DNA from: Paracidovorax wautersii
GTDB lineage: Bacteria; Pseudomonadota; Gammaproteobacteria; Burkholderiales; Burkholderiaceae_C
Reading direction: 5' to 3'
DNA: 44,262 nucleotides
Assembly: GCA_009912175.1 (NCBI GenBank)
Contig: WNDQ01000033.1
Coordinates: 1-44,262 of the forward strand
The notes beneath the pieces are model-generated. The model worked only from the letters and a program-made list of their open reading frames with translations. It had not been told where the DNA came from and did no database searches. A program made the position numbers and the translations under genes. This document shows positions 24,527 through 32,494 of this stretch, one piece after another (the stretch's first letter is position 1; every line of letters starts with the position of its first letter).

Positions 24527-25287
24527 AGCAAGGCTCCAAGGTAGGACGAGTCGTCGTCGGGTTTCGGTTGGGAACGGGCAGCGCGGCCGCGCGGGCGCGG
24601 CTGCAGCGCGGGCGGCGTGGGAATGGGTTGCAGCGCGGTGCGCAGTTGCGCCAGCGGGTCGTGGTCGGCCGGCTTGCGCAGCGTGTCGCTGATGGTGCCG
24701 ATGTGCTCGGCCATCAGCGCCTCGGCGCGCGCCATGTCGCCGGCTTCGAGGGCGGCGACGATGTGCACGTGGTCCTCGCACGACTGCGCCGCGTCGTGCA
24801 GCGACTGGTAGCGCATGGCCACCAGCGTGGTGCGCGCCGTCAGGTCGCGCAGCGTGTTGGCCAGCAGCCGGTTGCCCAGGCATTCGGCCAGGCAGACGTG
24901 GAAGTCGCCCAGCAGGTAGCTGCGCGTGCCCACGTCGTCGCCAGCCAGCGCCGCGCGTTCTTCGCTGACGTGGGCCTTGAGCTTGGCGATGGCCTGCGGG
25001 GCCAGGTGGGTGTGCTGGCGGATCAGCCCGCGCTCGATCACCTGGCGGGCATCAAACGCCTCGCGCGCTTCTTCGGGGGTGGGTTCGACCACATACCAGC
25101 CGCGCCGCGCGCTGACGGTGACGATGCCGCGCGTGGCCAGTTGCATCAGCGCCTCGCGCACCAGCGTGCGGCTGCAGTCGAACAGCAGGGCCAGCGGCTG
25201 CTCGCCCAGGCGCTGGCCGGGTTCGAGCTTGCGCGCGAGCACGGCTTCGAGGATGCGCTGGGCGATGGCGGTCGAGGTGGTGGTCAT
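24523..25287 (-). CDS. GntR-family regulator (FadR/FCD type) of the ABC operon
   Basis: 254 residues from the ATG at 25287. The winged-helix domain contains ILEAVLARKLEPGQRLGEQPLA and RTLVREALMQLATRGIVTV. An FCD effector domain follows, with metal-ligand-like D/H residues in LLGDFHVCLAECLGN and EDHVHIVAALEAGD. The tail is Pro/Arg-rich. The upstream in-frame extension to 25458 was rejected because it lacks family similarity. The stop overlaps the start of the binding-protein gene (ATGA), so the regulator is the first gene of the transport operon and should control its own expression together with it. The ligand is probably the transported amino acid or a metabolite. Confidence 0.9.
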   Translation of the reverse strand: MTTTSTAIAQRILEAVLARKLEPGQRLGEQPLALLFDCSRTLVREALMQLATRGIVTVSARRGWYVVEPTPEEAREAFDARQVIERGLIRQHTHLAPQAIAKLKAHVSEERAALAGDDVGTRSYLLGDFHVCLAECLGNRLLANTLRDLTARTTLVAMRYQSLHDAAQSCEDHVHIVAALEAGDMARAEALMAEHIGTISDTLRKPADHDPLAQLRTALQPIPTPPALQPRPRGRAARSQPKPDDDSSYLGALL

Positions 25288-25465
25288 GTCGAGGCCATCG
25301 AACGCACGAAGCGTGCCATGCCTCGCAGATTGGTATACAAGCAGAAAAAACGGTGCTGATGGACCTGTTTTGTGCGCTTGTGGTGCGCCGTGGGCCGGCA
25401 TGAGGCGTGCCGCGCCCTGTCGGGGTGCGTGCGTCCGCGGGCAGGTTGCTGGCCCCAACGGCCAA

Positions 25466-25501
25466 AGAAAAACCGGCCACGCTGCAGCAGCGTGGCCGGT
25501 T
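25466..25501 (-). terminator. Rho-independent terminator after the azoreductase gene
   Basis: A perfect 14-bp inverted repeat, AACCGGCCACGCTG/CAGCGTGGCCGGTT, with a 3-nt loop is followed on the minus strand by TTTTTCTTT-like sequence (counting the stem-end T). It lies about 45 bp after the azoR stop and before the GntR promoter region. Confidence 0.92.
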
Positions 25502-25545
25502 CATCGTGCGCCCGGCTGGGGAGCCGGGCGCAGGGGGCGCGGGAA

Positions 25546-26166
25546 TCAGGCGGCGAGCAGGGCGTCGATGTCCTTGCCGGCTTGTGCCAGTGCGGCGGCC
25601 TTGACTTCGGGGCCGAAGCCGATGCGCTCGGCGCGGATGAAGCTCACGTCGGTGATGCCGAAGAAGCCGAACACGGCCTTCAGGTAGCTCTCCTGGTGTT
25701 CCAGGAAGGCCAGCGCTTCGTTGCCGAAGTAGGCACCGCCGCGGGCCGAGGCAACGATCACCTTCTTGCCGCCGGCCAGGCCTTGCGGGCCGGTTTCGGT
25801 GTACTTGAAGGTGCGGCCGGCCTGGGCTACGCGGTCGATCCAGGCGCGCAGCTGGCTGGGCACCGAGAAGTTGTACATGGGCGCGCCCACGACCACCACG
25901 TCAGCGGCCAGGAACTGGCTGACCAGGGCTTCGGAGATCGCGTTTTCCTTGCGCTGGGCGTCGGTCAGGCTGGCGTCGTCCAGGCCCAGGCGAAAGCCCA
26001 GGGAGTTGATGTCGAGGTGGCTGGGGGCGTTGGCCACCAAATCCAGATAGTCGACCTGGGTGTCGGGCCGGGCGGCCTTCCAGGTCTGGACGATCTGCGC
26101 CGTGAGTTGGCGCGAAACGGAGTTGGGGCCCAGCGGGCTCGAGTCGATGTGCAGCAGCTTGGTCAT
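25546..26166 (-). CDS. azoR: FMN-dependent NADH azoreductase
   Basis: 206-residue AzoR/flavodoxin-fold quinone reductase. The start [20 protein letters not shown] is diagnostic, with the FMN phosphate loop in [11 protein letters not shown]. Further FMN-contact segments are [21 protein letters not shown] and [10 protein letters not shown]. It carries out two-electron reduction of quinones and azo compounds using NADH, protecting against electrophile stress. The start ATG at 26166 matches the family. It is transcribed away from a frameshifted LysR gene, the usual regulator arrangement, and ends at a strong terminator. Confidence 0.95.
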   Translation of the reverse strand: MTKLLHIDSSPLGPNSVSRQLTAQIVQTWKAARPDTQVDYLDLVANAPSHLDINSLGFRLGLDDASLTDAQRKENAISEALVSQFLAADVVVVGAPMYNFSVPSQLRAWIDRVAQAGRTFKYTETGPQGLAGGKKVIVASARGGAYFGNEALAFLEHQESYLKAVFGFFGITDVSFIRAERIGFGPEVKAAALAQAGKDIDALLAA

Positions 26167-26376
26167 GTCGGATCCTTTGCGATGAATGCGTGCATGGACG
26201 GGGCCTGGGTCGGGATGGCTCGGGCCTGGAGTGTCCGCGTGACTCGAATTTAGGGTTACCACCAAGTTTTGATAAGCCACCGTTTTTGAACCAAATTGTT
26301 CCACCCATGAGTTCAATGCGACAAAATTCAGGGGTTCTGACGGCGAATTGGCCGTGATTATCAGAGGAATCGTTCC
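26167..26376. promoter_or_regulatory. Divergent azoR/lysR control region
   Basis: 210-bp AT-rich spacer between azoR and the lysR pseudogene. It contains the dyad GAAC-N6-GTTC at 26288-26301, a plausible LysR-type site. Promoters for both directions must lie here, but I could not assign a convincing -35/-10 pair. Confidence 0.45.
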
Positions 26377-27289
26377 ATGCAAGACCTGAATAGCCTGATG
26401 TTTTTCTGCGAGGTCGGTCGTAGACCAGGGCGGTTTCGCGGCCGCGGGCCGGGCGCTGGGCGTGCCCAAGTCGCGCCTGTCGCGCCGCGTGGCCGAGCTG
26501 GAGGCTTGCCTGGGCGTGCGGCTGCTGCAGCGCACCACGCGCAAGCTGTCGCTGACGGCGGCGGGCCAGGTTTTCTACCGGCACTGCGCCGCCATGAAGG
26601 CCGAGGCGCTGGCCGCGACCGAGGCCATTGCGCGCCTGCAGTCCGAGCCGCGCGGCCGGGTCCGTGTGACCTGTCCGGTGACGGTGGCGCAGGTGGTGCT
26701 GGCGCCGGTGCTGCCGCGTTTCATGCAGGCGCACCCGCAGGTGCGCATCGACATGGAGGTGACCAACCGCGTGGTCGATCTGGTGGACGAGGGCGTGGAC
26801 GTGGCCCTGCGCGTGCGCACCACGCTGGAGGAGTCGGGCAGCCTAGTCATCAAGCGCCTGGGCCTGAGCAAGACCGAACTGGTGGCCAGCCCCCGGCTGC
26901 TGGCACGCCACGAGCGCGTGGTGCGGCCGCAGGACCTGGCGCGGCTGCCCACGGTGACCATGTCCGGTGTCGAGGGGCGCACGAGCTGGCAGCTAGAGGG
27001 GCCCGACGGCGCGGTATTCGCGTTTGAACACGAGCCGCTTCTGCTGGCCGACGACATGCTGACCCTGAAGTCCGCGATGCTCGAAGGCATCGGCGTGGGC
27101 TACCTGCCCGACTACATGTGCAGTCAGGACATGGCCGAAGGGCGGCTGGTCTCGGTGCTGCCGGGCTGGGCACCGCCGCTCGGCATCGTGCACGCAGTGT
27201 TTCCCTCGCGCCGCGGCTTGGTGCCGGCGGTGCGCGCCTTCCTCGATTTCCTGGGGCAGGAACTGGGGCCGCAGACTGCGCAGGTTTGA
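26377..27289 (+). pseudogene. LysR-family regulator, frameshifted by a 4-bp duplication
   Basis: About 303-residue LysR regulator if repaired. The frame from ATG 26377 reads [13 protein letters not shown] and then goes off. The other frame continues with [23 protein letters not shown], the second half of the helix-turn-helix, through the whole effector domain to PQTAQV. At 26412-26419 the DNA reads GGTCGGTC; deleting one GGTC gives codons for EVVDQGGF and one continuous gene. A tandem 4-bp duplication is a typical replication slip and is unlikely to be a read error. Loss of the DNA-binding N-terminus should abolish function and may leave azoR unregulated. Confidence 0.92.
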
Positions 27290-27398
27290 CACCGTCAGCG
27301 CACGGCCGGGTTTACCGCTACCATCGCGGCTCGGCCCCGGGCGCGTGGCGTCCACAGCGTCCGCCTGGGCTCACCCCAAGGTTCACCAAGGAGTTTTT

Positions 27399-28001
27399 GT
27401 GTCTGCATCCGCACGCCAACCCGAGCACAACGTCAACCCTCTCTTCATCGACCGCTGGTCGCCGCGCGCCTTCACGGGCGAGGCCATCGGCGAGCAGGAT
27501 CTGCTGACCATTCTCGAAGCCGGCCGCTGGGCGCCTTCGGCCTACAACGTGCAGCCCTGGCGCTTCATCTACGCCCGCGCGGGCACGCCGGCCTGGGGAC
27601 CGCTGTTTGCCACGCTCAACGCCTTCAACCAGAGCTGGGCCCAGCGCGCCTCGGCGCTGATCATCGTGACCTCGGCCAACGAGTCGGTCTCGCCCGGCTC
27701 GACCGAAGCCAAGCCCAACCCCTCGTATGAATTCGACGCGGGCGCGGCCTGGGGCTACATCGCGCTGCAGACCACGCTGCTGGGCTGGCACGCCCACGCC
27801 ATGGCCGGTTTCGACAAGGATCTGGCCCGCAGCAGCCTGGGCATCCCGGCCAACTACACGGTGCAGGCGGCAGTGGCCATCGGCCGCCACAGCGAGGACA
27901 AGAGCTTCCTGCCCGAAGGCCTGCAGTCGCGCGACGTGCCCAGCCCGCGCCTGCCGGTCAAGGCCATCGCGGCCGAAGGCCGTTTCGGCTTCGAGGGCTG
28001 A
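27399..28001 (+). CDS. Nitroreductase-family flavoprotein
   Basis: 200 residues from a GTG at 27399 with AAGGAG six bases upstream; an in-frame GTG at 27345 would add 18 residues. Family features include FIDRWSPRAFTGEAIGEQDLL, EAGRWAPSAYNVQPWRFIYA (FMN contacts) and the C-terminal VQAAVAIGRHSEDKSFLPEG. Such enzymes use FMN and NAD(P)H to reduce nitro groups, quinones or similar acceptors. It stands after the lysR pseudogene in the same direction, near azoR, so the group may form a redox-stress locus. The substrate is unknown. Confidence 0.9.
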   Translation: MSASARQPEHNVNPLFIDRWSPRAFTGEAIGEQDLLTILEAGRWAPSAYNVQPWRFIYARAGTPAWGPLFATLNAFNQSWAQRASALIIVTSANESVSPGSTEAKPNPSYEFDAGAAWGYIALQTTLLGWHAHAMAGFDKDLARSSLGIPANYTVQAAVAIGRHSEDKSFLPEGLQSRDVPSPRLPVKAIAAEGRFGFEG

Positions 28002-28008
28002 TCCCGCC

Positions 28009-29031
28009 GTGCGCCGCCAAGTCCGCCGCGCGGTCGCCGCCGCAGTCGCGGCCTGGGCTTGCGCAGCCGGCCTGAGCGGCGTGTGGGCGGCGCCTCAGTC
28101 CAGCGTCGTCGAATCCGTCCAGACCTGCCCGCCGCCGCCCGTGGTGCCGTCGGCCGACGCGCTGCAGGCCCAGCGGCGCGACGCGCCCGACCGCGGTTTT
28201 CTCTGGCGCATCAGCCGCGACGGCCGCAGTTCGTGGCTGTACGGCACGCTGCATGTGGGCCGGGCTGAATGGCTGGTGCAGGGGCCGCAGGTTCGCCAGG
28301 CCTTGCGGGCCAGCGACGTGATCGCGCTGGAGCTCGATCTGCGCGACCCGGCCACGAGGCAGGTGTTGAGCCAGGCCAGCGCCGCCACGGCGCGTGGCCC
28401 CGGCCTGACGCCCGCGCGCCAGGCCGCGCTGGCGCGCGAGATGGCGCAGGCCTGCCTGCCGGTGCAGGCGCTGTCGGTCTTGCCACCGGCCATGCAGGCG
28501 GCAACGCTGCTGGCTGGCGCGGGGCGTGCCGACGGCTACTACCCTGATTTTGGCGTCGACCTGGTGCTGGCCGGCCTGCCCAAGCCGCTGGTCGGCCTGG
28601 AGCGCGCCGAGGACCAGGTCGCGGCGCTCAGCGGCCGCAACCCGGCCGAGACCGACGCCATGATCGACCAACAACTCAAGAGCCTGGCCTCGGGCCAGGC
28701 GCGCGGCGACGTGAGCCGGCTGGCTTCGATCTGGAACACGGGCGATCTGGACGGCCTGCAGCGCTACCTGCGGCAGCACGACGCCAGCAGTTCGCCAGCC
28801 GAGCGCGCCTGGACACGCCGCCTGCTCGACGACCGCAACCCGTCGCTGGCGCGCAGCATCGAGCGCCTGCACGCGGGCGGCCAGCGCGTGTTCGCGGCGG
28901 TCGGGGCGGCCCACATGGCGGGGCCGCACGGCGTGCCCGCCTTGCTGGCCGCGCGCGGCTTCACGGTCGAGCGCATCGTGTTTGCCGCGCCGGCGCGCGC
29001 GGCGCTCAACCCAGGTTCACCTTCACCTTGA
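28009..29031 (+). CDS. TraB/GumN-family exported protein
   Basis: 340 residues from a GTG at 28009, 7 bp after the nitroreductase stop. The signal peptide contains AVAAAVAAWACAAGLSGVWA. The domain starts at GFLWRISRDGRSSWLYGTLHVG, the GxLH motif of TraB/GumN (tiki-like) proteins, and ends with VFAAVGAAHMAGPHGVPALL, the second conserved GxxH motif. The metal-dependent protease activity known for Tiki relatives is only a family inference. The frame continues upstream inside the nitroreductase gene, but that part is a shadow. The last 26 bp overlap the convergent DUF1439 gene. Confidence 0.85.
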   Translation: MRRQVRRAVAAAVAAWACAAGLSGVWAAPQSSVVESVQTCPPPPVVPSADALQAQRRDAPDRGFLWRISRDGRSSWLYGTLHVGRAEWLVQGPQVRQALRASDVIALELDLRDPATRQVLSQASAATARGPGLTPARQAALAREMAQACLPVQALSVLPPAMQAATLLAGAGRADGYYPDFGVDLVLAGLPKPLVGLERAEDQVAALSGRNPAETDAMIDQQLKSLASGQARGDVSRLASIWNTGDLDGLQRYLRQHDASSSPAERAWTRRLLDDRNPSLARSIERLHAGGQRVFAAVGAAHMAGPHGVPALLAARGFTVERIVFAAPARAALNPGSPSP

Positions 29032-29641
29032 CGGCCTGGTCCTGGATGGTGATGTCGCCGGGCGTGAGCTTCTGGCCGTTGAACATCAGATCCTCGGGCC
29101 GGAAGGTGTAGAGCGCGTAGTCGCGCAGCGCCTCGGCGGCGACGGCCGCGCCCACGGACTGCAGCTGGCGCGCGGCGTTGCCGGTGACGCCGGCCAGTTC
29201 GATGCGGTCGGCCCGGGGATCGCGCAGCCGCAGGGCGCGTGTGGGGGCATCAAAACGCAGGCCGCTGCTCAGCGCCAGCACGCCGGTGACGGGGCGCGGC
29301 AGTAACAGCGAATTTTCGATCTGCATGTCGCTGGTGATGCTGGCGCGGTTGCCGCCCCCGTCCAGCGCCAGGCGCGGGTGGCTGAGCAGCACCGTGAACA
29401 GTTCGGCATAACGCATCTGTAGCGGAAAACGGCGCGCGAGCTGGGTGTCCAGCTCGGGTTTGTCGATGGTGTATTCGCTCAGCCAGAAGTTGTAGCCCGC
29501 CTGCGCCTGTGCCGGCCGTGCCAGCGCCAGGGCCGCCAGCCCCGCGCCGCCCTGCAGGCCGCGCGCCAGCCACTGGCGCCGCGTGAGCGCCGGGCCCGAG
29601 GGGGCGCCGGGCGAAAAAGAAAAGGGTGCCGCAACAGTCAT
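29006..29641 (-). CDS. DUF1439-type exported protein
   Basis: 211 residues from the ATG at 29641. The N-terminus TRRQWLARGLQGGAGLAAL to ARPAQAQA is a twin-arginine-like signal (RRQWL). The mature part, YNFWLSEYTIDKPELDTQL, LARRFPLQMRYAELFTVLL and FRPEDLMFNGQKLTPGDITI, resembles the YceB/DUF1439 lipid-binding-like family, although no lipobox Cys is present. It is transcribed toward TraB/GumN and overlaps it by 26 bp at the 3' ends. Function unknown; a periplasmic lipid-binding fold is the family expectation. Confidence 0.75.
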   Translation of the reverse strand: MTVAAPFSFSPGAPSGPALTRRQWLARGLQGGAGLAALALARPAQAQAGYNFWLSEYTIDKPELDTQLARRFPLQMRYAELFTVLLSHPRLALDGGGNRASITSDMQIENSLLLPRPVTGVLALSSGLRFDAPTRALRLRDPRADRIELAGVTGNAARQLQSVGAAVAAEALRDYALYTFRPEDLMFNGQKLTPGDITIQDQAVKVKVNLG

Positions 29642-29689
29642 GTCCGCTTGGAGCACCCGGGCGGTGCGCAGGTTCCGCCCTGGGCCGGG

Positions 29690-31954
29690 CTATGCCCGGC
29701 GGTCCCGCAGCAGCCGCAGGCCGTTGGCCACCACCAGCAGGCTTGCGCCCATGTCGGCGAACACCGCCATCCACATGCTGGCATTGCCCGTCAGCGCCAG
29801 CACGAAGAACACCGCCTTGATGCCCAGCGCCAGCGTGATGTTCTGCCACAGCACGGCATGGGTGCGGCGCGACAGCCGGATCGCCTCGGGGATGTGGCGC
29901 AGGTCGTCGTTCATGATGACCACGTCGGCCGTTTCGATGGCGGTGTCGGTGCCGGCCCCGCCCATGGCCAGGCCGATGTCGGCCTGGGCCAGCGCGGGCG
30001 CGTCGTTGATGCCGTCGCCCGTCATGGCCGTGGGGCCGTACTGGCGCTGCAGGGCGGCGATGGCTTCCTGCTTGTGATCGGGCAGCAGGTCGCCGCGCGC
30101 TTCGGTGATGCCGGCCTGCGCCGCGATGGTGCTGGCCGTGGTCTGGTTGTCGCCGCTGAGCATGACGGGCACCACGCCCAGCGCCTGCAGTTGCGCAACA
30201 GCGGCGGCGCTGGTGGGCTTGAGGGTGTCGGCCACCGCGAACAGCGCCAGCACGCCGGACGGGCCGGCCAGCAGCGTGACGGTGCGGCCCTGGCGCTCGT
30301 GCGCGGCCAGCCGGGCTTCGAGCGCGGGGCCGCACAGGCCCAGTTCCTCGATCAGCCGGTGGTTGCCCAGGTGGTATCGGGCGCCGTTCACCTGGCCCTG
30401 AACGCCCCGGCCGGGCAGGGCCTGGAAGGCCTCCACGGCCCGCGTCGGGCGGTCCGCGTCCGGTTCGGCGGCCAGGCCGGCGGCGATGGCGATGGAGACG
30501 GGGTGGTCGGACTGCGCGGCCAGCGCGCGCGCCACGTCGCGGACGCTGGCGTCCGGCGCGTCCTGATCATCCTCATCGACGCGCTCCCAGGCCACCAGCG
30601 ATGGCTTGCCGGTGGTCAGCGTGCCGGTCTTGTCCAGCGCCACGGCGCGCAGCCGGCGCAGGCCTTCCAGGTAGTTGCCGCCCTTGAGCAAGATGCCCCG
30701 GCGCGCGGCCACCGTCAGCCCGCTGACCACGGTGACGGGTGTGGAGATCACCAGCGCGCACGGACAGGCAATGACCAGCAGCACCAGCGCCTTGTAGGCC
30801 GCGTCCAGCCAGGTCCAGCCGGCCAGCAGCGGCAGCAGCACGGCCACGGCCAGGGCCACCCCGAACACGGCGGGCGTGTAGATGCGGGCGAACTGGTCGA
30901 CGAAGCGCTGCGTGGGCGCGCGCGACTGCTGCGCCTGCTCGACGGCCGCGATGATGCGGTCGATCAGGTTGTGGCCGGTGGCCGACGTCACGCGGATGTC
31001 GAGCATGCCCGTCTCGTTGATCGAGCCGGCGTAGACCGCGTCGCCCACGGCCTTGTCCACCGGCAGGCTCTCGCCCGTGATGGGCGCCTGGTTGACGGTG
31101 CTGGTGCCGGCCTGCACCGCGCCGTCGAGCGCGATGCGCTCGCCCGGGCGGGTGCGGATGATGGCGGCGCCCACGGCGATGGTGGCGGTGTCCTGCAACT
31201 GCCAGCTGTCGTCGGCCTGCCGCACCTGGGCCTGCTGCGGACCGGTGTCGAGCAGGTCGCGGATGGCGCCGCGTGCGCGTTCGGCGGCGCGGGCCTCGAT
31301 CAGCTCGGCAGTCGCGTACAGCGCCATCACCATGGCGGCCTCGGGCCACTGGCCGATCAGCACCGCGCCGGTCACGGCCACCGTCATCAGCGCGTTGATG
31401 TTCAGCCGCCCGTGGCGCAGCGCCACCAGCCCCTTGCGGTAGACCTCGAAGCCCGACAGCACGATGGCGCCCAGGGCCAGCGCGCCGGCCAGGCGCGGCA
31501 GGCCCGGTGCGCCGCCGTGATCATCGGCCTGGGCGGGCGTGGGCGCGTCCTGCGCAATGGCCTCGGCCCGAAAGCCGGCGCGGCGGATGCGTTCGAAGGC
31601 TTGTGCTGCCACCGGCGCGTCGGCGTCCACGGTCAGCACGCGCGCGGCCAGGTCGAAGTGCAGGTCACGAATGCCGGCCACGGGCTCGACGATGCCGCGG
31701 ATCTCGTTGGCCTCGACCGCGCAGTCCATGTCGGGCAGGCGCAGCCGGTGGCCGCCGGCCAGCGGCGCGCGGGCCTGGGCGATGGCTGCGGGCGCGCCGC
31801 AGCAGGCGTCGCCGTGGTCGTGGTCGTGGTCGTGCGCCGGGCCATGCGCGTGATCGTGGGCGTGGCCATGAGCGTGGCCCTCATGCGCCGGGTGCGGCGC
31901 ATGGCCTTTGAAGGTGGGCGAGCCCGTGGTCGCCGTGTGGGTTCCGGTGTTCAT
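29690..31954 (-). CDS. Zn/Cd/Pb-translocating P-type ATPase
   Basis: 754-residue PIB-type ATPase that exports divalent heavy metals. The N-terminus is extremely His/Asp-rich (GHAHGHAHDHAHGPAHDHDH). A heavy-metal domain follows with MDCAVEANEI, the MDCxxE variant that lacks the second Cys of CxxC. Core motifs are ITGESLPV (actuator), the membrane CPC in VIACPCALVISTP, DKTGTLTTGKPS with the phosphorylated Asp, SDHPVS, and TGDGINDAPAL. The CPC site plus His-rich tail indicates Zn/Cd/Pb rather than Cu. It is controlled from a MerR-type promoter shared with the divergent regulator. The predicted transcript start is at or next to the ATG, so the message may be leaderless. Confidence 0.95.
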   Translation of the reverse strand: MNTGTHTATTGSPTFKGHAPHPAHEGHAHGHAHDHAHGPAHDHDHDHGDACCGAPAAIAQARAPLAGGHRLRLPDMDCAVEANEIRGIVEPVAGIRDLHFDLAARVLTVDADAPVAAQAFERIRRAGFRAEAIAQDAPTPAQADDHGGAPGLPRLAGALALGAIVLSGFEVYRKGLVALRHGRLNINALMTVAVTGAVLIGQWPEAAMVMALYATAELIEARAAERARGAIRDLLDTGPQQAQVRQADDSWQLQDTATIAVGAAIIRTRPGERIALDGAVQAGTSTVNQAPITGESLPVDKAVGDAVYAGSINETGMLDIRVTSATGHNLIDRIIAAVEQAQQSRAPTQRFVDQFARIYTPAVFGVALAVAVLLPLLAGWTWLDAAYKALVLLVIACPCALVISTPVTVVSGLTVAARRGILLKGGNYLEGLRRLRAVALDKTGTLTTGKPSLVAWERVDEDDQDAPDASVRDVARALAAQSDHPVSIAIAAGLAAEPDADRPTRAVEAFQALPGRGVQGQVNGARYHLGNHRLIEELGLCGPALEARLAAHERQGRTVTLLAGPSGVLALFAVADTLKPTSAAAVAQLQALGVVPVMLSGDNQTTASTIAAQAGITEARGDLLPDHKQEAIAALQRQYGPTAMTGDGINDAPALAQADIGLAMGGAGTDTAIETADVVIMNDDLRHIPEAIRLSRRTHAVLWQNITLALGIKAVFFVLALTGNASMWMAVFADMGASLLVVANGLRLLRDRRA

Positions 31955-31960
31955 GGCATC

Positions 31961-31991
31961 ATTGAAAACCTTAAAGCCACTTCAAGGTCAA
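31961..31991 (-). promoter_or_regulatory. MerR-type promoter of the metal ATPase gene
   Basis: On the minus strand -35 TTGACC and -10 TTCAAT are separated by 19 bp, the over-long spacer used by MerR/CadR/PbrR activators. The spacer carries the dyad ACCTT-A-AAG-CCA-CTT-C-AAGGT (31968-31988). The -10 ends 7 bp before the ATPase ATG at 31954. Confidence 0.85.
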
Positions 31992-31994
31992 GCC

Positions 31995-32456
31995 ATGGAC
32001 CGTGAAAACCCCTCCTACCGTATCGGCCAGGCGGCGCAGGCCGCCGGCTTGAGCGCGGCCAGCATCCGTTTCTATGAAAAGGAAGGGCTGCTCGGGCCGG
32101 GCACGCGCAGTGAAGCCAGCTATCGCCTTTACAGCGACGAGGACGTGCACCGCCTGCGTTTCATCCGGCTGTGCCGCGCGCTCGACATGTCGCTGGACGA
32201 AGTGCGCACGCTGCTGGCGCTGGACCTGCGCGACCACGCCGATTGCGAGCGCGCCCAGCAGACGCTGGACGAACACCTGCGCCACGTGCACGAACGCATG
32301 GCCGAGCTGCGCGCGCTCGAGCGCGACCTGCAGTCGCTGCGCGCCTGCTGCGACGGCCAGGGGCCGCACTGCGGGATCATGGAAGCGCTGCATGCGCGCG
32401 CCGACGAGCCCGTGCCCGAAGCCGAGCCGCGCGGGCCGGCGCACCGCCACGTCTGA
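31995..32456 (+). CDS. MerR-family heavy-metal regulator (CadR/PbrR type)
   Basis: 153 residues from the ATG at 31995. The N-terminal MerR winged helix is YRIGQAAQAAGLSAASIRFYEKEGLL with SYRLYSDEDVHRLRFI. A dimerisation helix follows. Metal-binding Cys are Cys in DHADCERAQQ and the CCDGQGPHC group near the C-terminus, as in CadR/PbrR proteins that sense Cd, Pb or Zn. The tail ends in HRHV. It is divergent from the P-type ATPase gene with 40 bp between the starts and should twist the 19-bp spacer promoter into an active form when metal binds. Confidence 0.93.
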   Translation: MDRENPSYRIGQAAQAAGLSAASIRFYEKEGLLGPGTRSEASYRLYSDEDVHRLRFIRLCRALDMSLDEVRTLLALDLRDHADCERAQQTLDEHLRHVHERMAELRALERDLQSLRACCDGQGPHCGIMEALHARADEPVPEAEPRGPAHRHV

Positions 32457-32494
32457 GCCCGGGCCGGGGTTGCCATCACTTTAGAATGCCGCCC

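Noticed and set aside
31800-31920. Repeated CGTGGTCGTGGTCGTGG-like DNA as a satellite or regulatory array
   Set aside because: It is the coding sequence for the His-rich N-terminus of the metal ATPase.
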